Shown here: positions 1 to 9,265 of the stretch, piece by piece
Layout of the letters: every line of letters begins with the position of its first letter
How positions within the stretch are numbered: the first letter of the stretch is position 1
NCBI GenBank assembly: GCA_030549495.1
Contig: JAUIRK010000664.1
Span: 1 to 64,000, forward strand
DNA from: Nectonema munidae
Taxonomy: Eukaryota > Nematomorpha > Nectonematoida > Nectonematidae
DNA: 64,000 bases
Direction: 5' to 3'
Translations under genes and position numbers: made by a program
The notes under the pieces: generated by a model
The model's input: only the letters and a program-made list of their open reading frames with translations
Databases searched by the model: none
Told to the model about the DNA's origin: nothing

Positions 1-32
1 ATGATGATGATGAAGGAAGGAAGGAAGGAAAG
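1..32 (-). repeat. 3' microsatellite tail of the LINE
   Basis: Four ATG units followed by GAAG/GAAAG units. Read on the - strand this is a CTTTC/CTTC/CAT tail, the usual simple-repeat ending of CR1-group elements. It begins at the window edge and may be longer. Confidence 0.6.
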
Positions 33-165
33 TTTTATTTTTACGCGCAACTACAATACATGAAAGTAGGTATAGGTACAGTCACGCGGATGAAAAGATT
101 ATAATCTCAAATGTATATATTTAGTGAAGACATAAGTTCGTCATAACTTTGAAAAAGGTAGGTTT

Positions 166-2931
166 TCAATTTTTTTTGAAATTAGCTAGATTTTCGCATT
201 CTTTCAGGAAACGAGGCATCAAGTTCCATAGTTTGAATGCATTGTAGAGTGAGGTTACTTTTTGTGAGGTTTGGAGACTAAAATTTGTACTATTAATTTC
301 AGCAGGTAAAGCAAGAACAATTGGTTTTTGGTATTTATAACAGTTATATAATAATGTCATAATTTTAAAAACTATTCTCTTTTCAAGATTTAGCCAATGT
401 AAATCAACGAGAACTTCGGAAACACTTTCATGTCTTTTTTTTCGAGATATTAGTCGTGCGCAATCGTTCTGTAAAACTTGAAGTTTTTTCAATTTTGTCT
501 TCGGTAACCCATAGAGTAGAGAATTGCCATAGTCTAGTCGACTTACAACAATGGCATTAACGAGTGTAATAAGGTGATTTCTGGTAAGAAACTTTTTGAA
601 TTGTTGCAAATTTCTTAAAAATAAGTAGCCTTCTTTGACTTTGGACTTTATAAATGCATCAAAAGTCAAATTTCGGTCAAGAAGGACTCCAAGTACGTTG
701 ACTTCTTTTTTAATTTTAAGTATGTTATTTTCAACACAGAAGCCATCGAAGATTAGATCGTTCTGCTTAGTAAAAACAATAGCTTGAGTCTTTTTGTCAT
801 TTAGTTTGAGTTTGTATTTCTTCATTAGGTCTTTTATTTTCATGTACAGATTAGGAACTCTTTTTTCAAATGTTAAAGTTTCAAAATTAGAGTGGAATGG
901 CATGCATAAGTACAGATCATCTGCAAAGCCCAAGACATCAAAGCCAAGATCTTCAATATAGTCTAGCAAAGGAGATATGTAAATGTTAAAGAAGAGAGGT
1001 CCAAGGACCGATCTTTGGGGGACTCCATAACTGGAATCGAGAGAGCTAGAAATATATCCATCAATACATGTTGAGTACGTTCTGTTTTCAAAGTATGAGG
1101 ATATCCAACTTAGAGCATTATTCCTCAGGCCGAATTTCTTTTCTAAAATTTTTAACAATATTTTTCTGTCAAGGGTATCGAAGGCAGATTTAATATCCAA
1201 AGCAAGTAACAATGTGTTGAGATTTTTTGACATGTTGACTTTTATTCCATTAACCAAAGTGTAAAGTAATGTTTCTGTACTGCAGTGTTTTTGATAAGCG
1301 AAAAGATTTTTCCTGATCAAGTTATTGGCATGTAGGTGATCCGAGAATCTCCTTAGCACGACTCTTTCGGCAAGCCTACTTAAGAAAGTAAGGCTAGAAA
1401 TGGGTCGAAAATCATTTAGATCATCTAAGTTAGCGGTTGCGTGCTTGGGAACAGGTGTTAGGATTGCATCTTTATTAAAAAAGAAGGCTCCTCTCGTAAA
1501 TGACATGTTGATGTAGAAAACATAATATGGTAGAAAAACATCTAGACAGCATTTGAGCATTTCTGAGTTAAGGTAATCAGCTTGGCCCACTTTAATTCCA
1601 TGTAAACTGATAATATCTGCAAGTTCAACCTGATCAGTTGGAAAAAAGATATTCAGTGATAAACAATGCGTGTTTTCAATTGTGAATGTACATTCGTGGT
1701 ATTTGGAGGTGCTTTCATTCATGTCTTCAACAATCGCAAGTACTTTTTTGTGAAAGAAGTTATTGAAGAGATTAGCTAACTTTGTTTTGTCATCAGAGTA
1801 AGGAAGAGTACTGTGAGGCTTTTTGAAATTGGACATCTCACGAACAAAGCTATAGAGGGACTTGGAATCGCTTGCTCTATTTATAAACTTGTCACAGTAT
1901 TTCTTTTTACATTCTTCGAGAAGTAGTGAAGTGGAAGTTCTTAAAGCTTCATATATTTTGCGGTCAGCTTCATTCCTAGTTTTTAACCATTTTGTATATA
2001 TTTTTTTTCTACGATTTCTTGATTTAATGAATTCACGCGAAAACCACTTAGGTCTGGACAGGCGCACCACTTTAGTCACTCTAGGAGCATGTTCGTTTGT
2101 AGTTGTTTCAATTACTGAGCAAAATTTGTTGAATGAAAAACAAGCTTCAGTACTTTCATTTTGTATAGAAAATAGTCTTGCTTTTAGGTCATGCTTGAAC
2201 AAGTCTTTATTGACACAAGAAAAAATTCTATAAATGATGGATTTCTCCTTTATTTCTGAAGGTTCTTTAGAACTAAGAGAAAAGACAACGGGGTAGTGAT
2301 CACTCAAATTAATTGGATAGATTTCAGGAGTAAGGCATGTCATCAGTGAACTCTCACAAAATATGTTATCAAGACAATGCCCAGCAACGTGAGTTTGGAC
2401 TTTTAACAAAGGATGGAGATCAAATTGATCAAGTGCGCTGAGGAGCTTTGAAGTGAAGGCATTATTATGAGAATCAAAATGTACGTTAAAGTCCCCAAGT
2501 ATAAGATTATATGAAATGACCCTGTTTAGTGAATTAATCATATCAGAAATTTCAATTAAAAACTCTCTAAAGGAAGCTCTTATTAATCTGTATACAAGAA
2601 CAAAAGTAATGTTGTAATATGGAAAGTTCAATACGCAGCCAATGGATTCAAAAGTTTTGTATGTTTTGAGTTTAAGGTGCTTCAGATTAAAACCTTTTTG
2701 ATAAAGAATGGCAACGCCTCCTCCTCTTGAAAAACGAAATGAATGATATATCTCATATCCGCTTTCAATAACTTGTGTGATGGTTGAGTTGTAATCACTT
2801 TCTATCCAAGTTTCACAAATAAAGGCTACAACAGCAGACTTAGATTTGCAAAAATCAATGACTTCAATGCATTTATTTCGCAGGGAATGAACATTCCATA
2901 AAACAAAGCTGCAAGAATGTAGGGTAATTAG
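166..2931 (-). CDS. LINE ORF2: AP-endonuclease and reverse transcriptase
   Basis: Encodes the enzymes that nick the target and copy the LINE RNA into it. The frame is open from 2931 down to the stop at 166-168 (921 codons). The first 100 codons contain no ATG, although the endonuclease already starts there (LWNVHSLRNK near 2885), so a normal start is unlikely. Endonuclease motifs GDFNVHFD and LSDHYPVV are present. RT motifs follow in order: DFRPISSL, ALDIKSAFDTLD, YGVPQRSVLGPLFFNIYI and the catalytic GFADDLYL. The Q-R-S in the fourth motif replaces the usual Q-G-S. The C-terminal region has the family pattern SRLDYGNSLLYGLP. No stop or frameshift is seen. It overlaps the end of ORF1 in the -1 frame. 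Confidence 0.9.
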   Translation of the reverse strand, partial: LITLHSCSFVLWNVHSLRNKCIEVIDFCKSKSAVVAFICETWIESDYNSTITQVIESGYEIYHSFRFSRGGGVAILYQKGFNLKHLKLKTYKTFESIGCVLNFPYYNITFVLVYRLIRASFREFLIEISDMINSLNRVISYNLILGDFNVHFDSHNNAFTSKLLSALDQFDLHPLLKVQTHVAGHCLDNIFCESSLMTCLTPEIYPINLSDHYPVVFSLSSKEPSEIKEKSIIYRIFSCVNKDLFKHDLKARLFSIQNESTEACFSFNKFCSVIETTTNEHAPRVTKVVRLSRPKWFSREFIKSRNRRKKIYTKWLKTRNEADRKIYEALRTSTSLLLEECKKKYCDKFINRASDSKSLYSFVREMSNFKKPHSTLPYSDDKTKLANLFNNFFHKKVLAIVEDMNESTSKYHECTFTIENTHCLSLNIFFPTDQVELADIISLHGIKVGQADYLNSEMLKCCLDVFLPYYVFYINMSFTRGAFFFNKDAILTPVPKHATANLDDLNDFRPISSLTFLSRLAERVVLRRFSDHLHANNLIRKNLFAYQKHCSTETLLYTLVNGIKVNMSKNLNTLLLALDIKSAFDTLDRKILLKILEKKFGLRNNALSWISSYFENRTYSTCIDGYISSSLDSSYGVPQRSVLGPLFFNIYISPLLDYIEDLGFDVLGFADDLYLCMPFHSNFETLTFEKRVPNLYMKIKDLMKKYKLKLNDKKTQAIVFTKQNDLIFDGFCVENNILKIKKEVNVLGVLLDRNLTFDAFIKSKVKEGYLFLRNLQQFKKFLTRNHLITLVNAIVVSRLDYGNSLLYGLPKTKLKKLQVLQNDCARLISRKKRHESVSEVLVDLHWLNLEKRIVFKIMTLLYNCYKYQKPIVLALPAEINSTNFSLQTSQKVTSLYNAFKLWNLMPRFLKECENLANFKKN

Positions 2932-4043
2932 TTTTTTGAAGTAGGTTGAGGATCAAAAGAAGTCACAATTGATGAGGAGTCAAGAGAAGTAGACGGTGGT
3001 ACAATTGATGATGAGTCAAGAGAAGTAGTAGATTGAGGATCAAAAGAAGTCACAATTGATGAGGAGTCAAGAGAAGTAGACGGTGGTACAATTGATGATG
3101 AGTCAAGAGAAGTAGTAGGTGGTACAAAAGATTGTTTTCCAACTTTTTGTAAGAAAATAGGACATAAGGAGGAATTAGCCCGATGATTATCTTCCCACTT
3201 GTTTTTTCTACAGTTAATACATCGATGAAATGAAGAATTTTCGAAGGGAACAAGGCAATCTTTAGTTTGATGTGAATCAGCACAGTGTGCACAAGAAGGG
3301 GCTCCAACATTGGGGCAATTTGACTTCCAGTGCCCGTACTCTTGGCAGAAGTTACAGCGTTTAACCATTTTCCAATCAAAGACTGTACATTCCTGTAGAC
3401 CTACAAACAATCGTTCACCAGAAGAAACAAGTCTTTCCCGAGTTTCAGAAGAAATTTTAAAAACAGAGTAGAATGTATTATTTTTTGAAGATTTTCTAAC
3501 GAACAAGCATTTAGAATTTTCATTATTTATATTTAAGCTTTTATTCAGTTCCTTAACATTGTCAAAAAGATCACAAGGAGTATACGAGTTGTAGAGACCA
3601 GCTATACCAATATAACAACTCTTATTTATAGAACTTATGGTTGTTTTATCAAAGTTTTTTTCTAAAATAGGCAAAATATAATTTTTTTGAGTTGTCTTAG
3701 GGGGCAGTACAAGACACATGTTTCCTTTTTTGTTTTTGTAAAAATTCTTAATCTTAATGCCGGAGCTAACACAATCCTTTTCAAAAGATTTAATTTTTGG
3801 ACTAGATATATCATTTCCATTTATAATAAAATTAAGTTTTTCTTTGATTTCTTCGACCCGTTTTTTATTAAATTTATTAGAAACAACATGTGAATATAAA
3901 GTTTCAGAACAATTATACCTTTCTACGGACGCTGAATTAGGCAAATTAATTTTATCAACTATTTTTTTAAGTGAGGTTTCTATTGATGAGATTTTCAAAG
4001 AAAGGGGGTTCGGGGTTCCGGGTTTTTTTTTAGAGAGAGGCAT
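2928..4043 (-). CDS. LINE ORF1: gag-like nucleic-acid-binding protein
   Basis: A 371-residue protein expected to bind the LINE RNA. The N-terminal half is lysine-rich with a likely coiled-coil or RRM-like core (not resolved by eye). Around residues 225-290 there are three zinc-knuckle-like motifs: CNFCQEYGHWKSNC (CX2CX4HX4C), CAHCADSHQTKDC and a longer, irregular one beginning CINCRK. The C-terminus is a serine/threonine/proline-rich tail made of an exact 29-residue tandem duplication. The start ATG at 4041-4043 is the first in the open frame. The stop TAA directly follows an A-AAA-AAC run that could shift ribosomes into ORF2. Confidence 0.85.
   Translation of the reverse strand: MPLSKKKPGTPNPLSLKISSIETSLKKIVDKINLPNSASVERYNCSETLYSHVVSNKFNKKRVEEIKEKLNFIINGNDISSPKIKSFEKDCVSSGIKIKNFYKNKKGNMCLVLPPKTTQKNYILPILEKNFDKTTISSINKSCYIGIAGLYNSYTPCDLFDNVKELNKSLNINNENSKCLFVRKSSKNNTFYSVFKISSETRERLVSSGERLFVGLQECTVFDWKMVKRCNFCQEYGHWKSNCPNVGAPSCAHCADSHQTKDCLVPFENSSFHRCINCRKNKWEDNHRANSSLCPIFLQKVGKQSFVPPTTSLDSSSIVPPSTSLDSSSIVTSFDPQSTTSLDSSSIVPPSTSLDSSSIVTSFDPQPTSKN
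2931..2937 (-). promoter_or_regulatory. candidate -1 ribosomal frameshift heptamer A-AAA-AAC
   Basis: On the - strand the last two sense codons of ORF1 read tcA AAA AAC TAA, so the canonical X-XXY-YYZ heptamer sits in frame immediately before the stop. A -1 slip would enter ORF2 at CTA ATT ACC and give a 1292-residue fusion. I did not find a convincing downstream pseudoknot by eye. Termination-reinitiation is the main alternative. Confidence 0.6.
2946..3119 (-). repeat. 87-bp tandem duplication inside ORF1
   Basis: Two head-to-tail copies of an 87-bp unit starting at 2946 and 3033. Each encodes 29 residues containing TSLDSSSIVPPS and ends with SFDPQ. The length is a multiple of three, so the frame is kept. 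Confidence 0.8.
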
Positions 4044-4095
4044 TACTCACAAAAAAAAAAAAATTTCTTATTTTTTTTGAAAATTCGGTGGTGTT

Positions 4096-4420
4096 TTTTT
4101 TATTTGGGGGGGGGGGTAAAAGGTTGGACAATTCAATTTAAAACATAGGAAAAATTTTTCCAAAAAAAATACAATCGATTCATTTTTTGTGTTTATTTTT
4201 TATAATATATTTACGTCAGCCTTTTTTCTCAAACAAATAAATAATAAGTGTGTTCTCACCTTTTTTAATATAAAAAAATGAATATTTTGAGATTTTTAGA
4301 TGGTAGAATATTATAAAAATTTATTAGATTTTTTTTAATTTTTTCTGAAATTTTTTTTAAAAAAAAAAAAAAAGAAAAATATTAAAATACAAGAAAAAAA
4401 AATTTAATATTTTTTTTTTT
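4096..4420. other. AT-rich homopolymer stretch, no gene
   Basis: Runs of T, A and one run of G with no coding or element signature. It may include the LINE 5' leader. Confidence 0.5.
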
Positions 4421-4572
<152 letters not shown>

Positions 4573-4741
4573 ACTGGTGGTGGTGGTGATGATGAAAGTC
4601 CTATGGTGGGAAATATCTTTCTAAAACAAAAATGGGGATACGTGTGAAAAAACTTTATGATAAATAAATTTGTTAAAAATTGTGATAAATAAAAATAATT
4701 TTATGCTTCATCTTCTTGTATAATTTTTTGAGGTTAAGCAG

Positions 4742-5182
4742 CGTTTGCTCTACCGGATGAAAATGAATGTGGAAGATGAAGAAGGCCAAAACACTCCATT
4801 GATGTCAAATGCTCACAAAAAGTCTTCCATCAATGTTAGAAAGTCAAGCGCCTATCTCGCTTACATGCAGGAGGGCCAAGAAAGAGATTTGTCTGCTGCA
4901 GCCAATCAAATGAAGGAAAAAGAAAAGAAATCCTCAATCACTGAAACTTTTCTTCTTCCCAATATATCTCGGGATAAGGAGTTGATTGCGCAAGATGAAA
5001 TTTCAATGAGTTCTCAAATGTTCAAGATTTTTTGGATCATTTACCTAGTGATTTCCATTGCTGCACTAGCATTTTCAACCGTGGTCATCACCAGCATTTA
5101 TATCCCCAAACTTAATCTTATCAGTCGTCTAACTTTTCAGAAGCATGCAATTGATCCTATCAACAATACAGCCACAAATTGA
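4742..5182 (+). CDS. small single-pass membrane protein, terminal exon or intronless gene
   Basis: Open frame of about 146 codons, not recognised. A splice acceptor (gttaagcag) precedes 4742; the first ATG is at 4757, so this may be either a last exon or a whole gene starting at 4757. The protein is hydrophilic and charged at first (MNVEDEEGQNTPLMS, QEGQERDLSAAANQMKEKEK). It has one strong hydrophobic segment at about residues 100-122 (IFWIIYLVISIAALAFSTVV) and a short polar tail with an NNT sequon. There is no N-terminal signal peptide, so a signal-anchor topology is likely. Codon use is less AT-rich than the flanks, and an AATAAA follows 67 bases after the stop; both support a real host exon. 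Function unknown. Confidence 0.55.
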   Translation, partial: RLLYRMKMNVEDEEGQNTPLMSNAHKKSSINVRKSSAYLAYMQEGQERDLSAAANQMKEKEKKSSITETFLLPNISRDKELIAQDEISMSSQMFKIFWIIYLVISIAALAFSTVVITSIYIPKLNLISRLTFQKHAIDPINNTATN

Positions 5183-5248
5183 TCGATTTATCTATTTATT
5201 TATTTATTTATTATCTATTAATTTCTAAAAGCAATAACTCACGATTTT

Positions 5249-5254
5249 AATAAA
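5249..5254 (+). terminator. AATAAA polyadenylation signal
   Basis: Canonical hexamer 67 bases after the stop of the membrane-protein frame. Confidence 0.45.
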
Positions 5255-5604
5255 AAAAATTTAAATCAGAAGATATAAATCTTACTTCTAGCACAAGTTA
5301 TGGAATTTGCATTCATCCACCAAGATTTTTAATCTCTGTTATAGCATAAAGCAGGCATCATGAAAAGGTGAAAATAATCAAGCATTTGATAATAATAAAT
5401 TTCTCTAAAGCTGGTGATATAAAATACAAGGGTTTGTTTGAAAGGCAATAGACACGCTCATGAATCTGTTACATATGCGTTAGAAGAGGGAAATGGGATT
5501 AAAATTTCTATAATTTGGAGGCAAGTATATATGTCCACTAATATCGATATACTTTATTCTAAACAAAAAAATTTTAATGCTTCAGTATATTCTAGAGCAG
5601 TGGC
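5255..5604. other. no feature recognised
   Basis: AT-rich sequence with no open frame or repeat signature that I can name. Confidence 0.5.
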
Positions 5605-5819
5605 GTAGTCAGAGAGAAGTACATGGGGGCACTGGAGGGGCACAAAAAATAGGCTTATATTGAAAAATCTGAATCACCCTGATTAAGTTTTTAAAATTCA
5701 TCCGAAAAATCCTTAATTTTCCACACCACCTTCAAAACATTGATAATAATAGAAGAATAGGTTTGATTTAAATTTTGATAAAACATTTTTTTAGTGATTT
5801 AAATGATAATTTTTCACTA

Positions 5820-8800
5820 TTAAACTAAAATGATAAGATTTCGCTTTTGTTCATGGAGCATTGATGATGATCTTTGTTCAGACAAAATTTGCTTCAAAAA
5901 AGAAAAACTCCTCTCGCAAGAAGCCGTGCTGATATACCAATCGTCAATGATCCTGCATAATTTAAATTGTGCCAAGTAATACTGTAATCCAATATATATT
6001 TTACAAATCAAATTTCATACCTATATACAAATTTTATTTCCTTTATTGGAGAAATAATCTCAAAAATGTCTTTCAGATCCTCATGCTTATCAGTTTTATA
6101 GTTTTTCGATATAAAACTTTTAGCAACTTCTGCTTGGCTGACGAATAAAGAATCATTCATAATTCCAAAATGAAAAGCTATCATGTTTAAAAAATCAATT
6201 TTTATCTGAAAATGATAAAAACTCAAAAAAGTTGTTTTCAATCAAATTTTAGATAGATACATAGTACTTTGAACATATTAGATTAAAATTAACACATTCT
6301 TATCGATTTAATTTATAAAATAACTCATCAATAATTTTGAAAGAGTTCAAAGCTTCGGGTTTCTCGGCTCGATAATAATTGACTCTGATCTTAGATTCGA
6401 CTTGCACGTTAATGCAGTTTTATCCAAACTAGGTTGCTAAAATCAGTTTATTTTCTACCTATCAATATCAAAGTTTTACTGTACAAATCTCTTTGTGTTT
6501 CCCATTTATCTTTCTCGATTGTAAATTGGGGTCATACAAAGCTGTCTAAAATTTTATCCATTCAGAAAAAATTAATTACAAGTGTCTATAATGAGAAAAA
6601 GTACATTCATAATGCACCGCTGTTTTTTTCAGCACATTCTCTGAAAATTGAAGATCTGTATAAATTTAATTTATTGATTTTACTTCATAAGTAATGCATT
6701 GGAATGGTACCTGCCTTATCTAATTTTTTCATTTTCAATTTTGAAAATAGTTTTTTCAACACCAGAAAGCCCTATTATCTGTCAATGCCACGCTGTACTA
6801 GGAGAGAAAAAATTTTAATCAAATATAAAGTTTCTAATCTATGAAATTTCTCTTCTATTTCATTTTTTGATTTAAACAAATCTCTATCATTTTTCAAAAA
6901 AAAAGTAGCTTTTTATTTTTTCTCTATATGTAATGTAACTTGTGGAATTCGAAATTGCTTTGTTTGTCAAAATAATGCAACATGAACTTTTCTTCGAAAT
7001 TTTTACTACTTGTTTTATTTTTATTTGTAATTCGAAATTTGAAACCATTTTTTTCTTTTTTTTTCCTTTCATTTTGTGTATTTGGTTTTATTTTCGTTGG
7101 TGGCTTTTTCCTTCAATCATCAATGGCATCTTCCATGGTTCCACAATCACGCGATTTTAATTAGTATTACCATTTTAGTCAGTAATTATTACAAATGTAT
7201 TTTTTTCTGTGTTGAATATAAACATCTGACAGCATTGAAAAATTCATTATCGCGTTCTTGAAAAAAAGTTTTACTATTAGATGAAAATCATTACAAATAT
7301 AAAATTATGAATACAATATAATAAAAAATTACATTACTTTAGCTTAAAATTAGGTTTAAAAGCATAAACTTTGAAATCAGAAAGTAAACATTTTTCAAAT
7401 AAAAAATCACTCACCTTCGCTTCACATTGAGTAAACAAGCAAGCGTCAATTATTTCATTGTATAAACTGATAAATGGGTTGTTGCTTTCACGATCGCATA
7501 ATGTGCAAAATGTGGTGAAGAGATTTTGATCTGAAAAACTCGAGGAAGTTTTTCTCAGTTGACCGAAGAATTCATTGTTTTCTCTCAAAGATTGTAAAGA
7601 TTCTAACAATGTTTCCACCATTTTGAGCAAACAATTCAAGTCGCTGTTATGTGACTTAAAGTAAACGAATCGATATATAGCTTTAATTTAAAATAATTTT
7701 TTTTGCTTATCTGAGCAATGCTCAGTGAGCATAGATATTGAGAAGAGACATCAGTCCAAGTATTTTTTTGGGAAGCAAAACAACAAAGAGAAATTTCGGC
7801 TTCTCGAATTGCAAAAGTTGCACTTGGGCTTCAATAGAAATTTCTAGATTAGAGTTAGTGTTCGAAAAGAAATTCAATAGATCTTTGAACTTTTCGAAGT
7901 TGTTGGAAACAACAGTCAATGTTTCAAAGTGACTAGACCATATTTGCTCTAGAAGCCTCTTTAAAGTTTGTCCAGAATAATTTTGAAATACCATGTGCTT
8001 TGTAATAAATTTATAAAGCATTTTACAGAGAGGTATCACCTTGGAAACCTCAGAAATCACATTCAGAGATTTAATTATAGAGAGGTGTAGCTGATGATTG
8101 AAACAATGTAAAAATGGAATGTCTTTTTTCAATTGTTCGCTTATGATACTCTGGACTCCACCTCGTTTACCTTTAAATAATTAAGTCATTATTAAAAGAT
8201 AATTTATACTATGACATTTTTTAGATAGGTTTTACCAGACATAACAGAAACCCCGTCATAGCACTGTGAAATTTTTTGACCGAAGTCTTTGGACTTCGCA
8301 TTCACGTCTTCTGATGAACAAACATCAAGCAAATTTTCTTTACATTCTCCGTCTTTGAAGTATCTGACGATCTATGTTTGAACAATAAATGTTAAGACAA
8401 AATAAACAAATTTTAAAAATTTTTAATTTTACTATTGATATATTCTCGGTGTAGTTACAAACATTTGTCCCGTCGGCTTTCAAACAAATGTAAGGAACTT
8501 CACGTGAGTTTACTTTCTCTGCAACTTTTGAAACTACAAATGAAGCTATGGTGCTGATTATTTCGTTTTTAATGTCTCGGGATGTGTATTTTGCATTCTT
8601 CGGGATTGTTTTTGAAATCTGATGAATAAATAATTTAAAATTAAAATATTCTATTTTTATACAGTTCTTTTTTCTAATAAATTTCTGTATTGTAATTATT
8701 TATTTTATATTAACTGAATAAAAAATGATATGATAAAAAATATATTAAAAGCTTACTTCTGCAAGTTTATTATCTTTTTTCATTGTATATTCAAACAATC

Positions 8801-9265
8801 GCAAAAACATCCCATTTGGTGAATCAATTTTATTTGTATCTAAATATTCAACATGCTCCTCATGGCCACGCAAGGGCAGTTCGTTAAAAATGGGAGAATT
8901 TCCAATATCGACTTGATGTAAAACCTATTTTGTTAAAAATGTACATTTAACAAAAACATTTGTAAAATTTGGTTATATATATAAAACACCTGTTTTTGGC
9001 CAAAAGCGTTTCATTAAGAATACATGAACAGACAAGCTCTTAGAAATTCTTTGCCTTCTTTCAATCCATGTTTTTTATGCCTCAATATGATTTTTTTACT
9101 CCTCATCTTTTGATAAACCTTTACCCCTTTTAAGAGATACCTATTGAGGATAAAAGCTTTGTCTTGATTAGAATGAGATTCAAAATGTCTGCAGCACAAA
9201 CGAAAAAGTGATTTTGTTTCCAATGAAAATTTCAGCATTTTATTTCCATATTTTTTTAGGGTCAT
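5820..9265 (-). pseudogene. hAT transposase with TTF-type zinc finger, split by small introns
   Basis: Pieces in order on the - strand: a TTF-type zinc-finger region at 9014-9265; 8757-8935; 8455-8630 with LKADGTNVCNYTENIS (first catalytic Asp region); 8230-8370 ending QCYDGVSVMSG (second Asp motif); 7722-8165 with LHCFNHQLHLSI; 7334-7639; 6008-6241; and 5820-6011 with STASCERSFSFLKQI, the hAT dimerisation/catalytic-Glu motif. Several gaps look like short AT-rich introns, for example 8171-8236. The order and motifs match ZMYM/DUF4371-like hAT transposases. The gap 6340-7260 is a LINE fragment. Because exon limits are approximate and the frame is broken in places, I treat it as a pseudogene. 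Confidence 0.7.
6340..6860 (+). pseudogene. 3' fragment of a CR1-like LINE reverse transcriptase
   Basis: On the + strand, the C-terminal part of a CR1-like RT: FLGSIIIDSDLRFDLHVN near 6360, then LLYKSLCVSHLSFSIVNWG, then HNAPLFFSAHSLKIEDLYKF. These match the post-RT pattern of the group. Stops interrupt it and everything 5' is missing, as in ordinary 5'-truncated copies. The following AT-rich 400 bases may be its 3' UTR. Confidence 0.65.

Larger units (their letters stand above)
1..4095 (-). mobile_element. CR1/L2-group LINE, apparently full length
   Basis: Non-LTR retrotransposon on the - strand with a gag-like ORF1 (2928-4043), an endonuclease-reverse transcriptase ORF2 (166 to about 2931) and a simple-sequence 3' tail (ATG then GAAG repeats, 1-32). 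RT motifs such as GFADDLYL, and a microsatellite tail instead of poly(A), fit the CR1/L2 group; the exact clade is not settled. Both frames are open, so this is the youngest-looking LINE in the window. The 5' limit, about 4095, is set where ORF1 leader sequence gives way to homopolymer runs, and is uncertain by a few hundred bases. No clear target duplication is visible, although ATG repeats lie on both sides. Confidence 0.85.
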
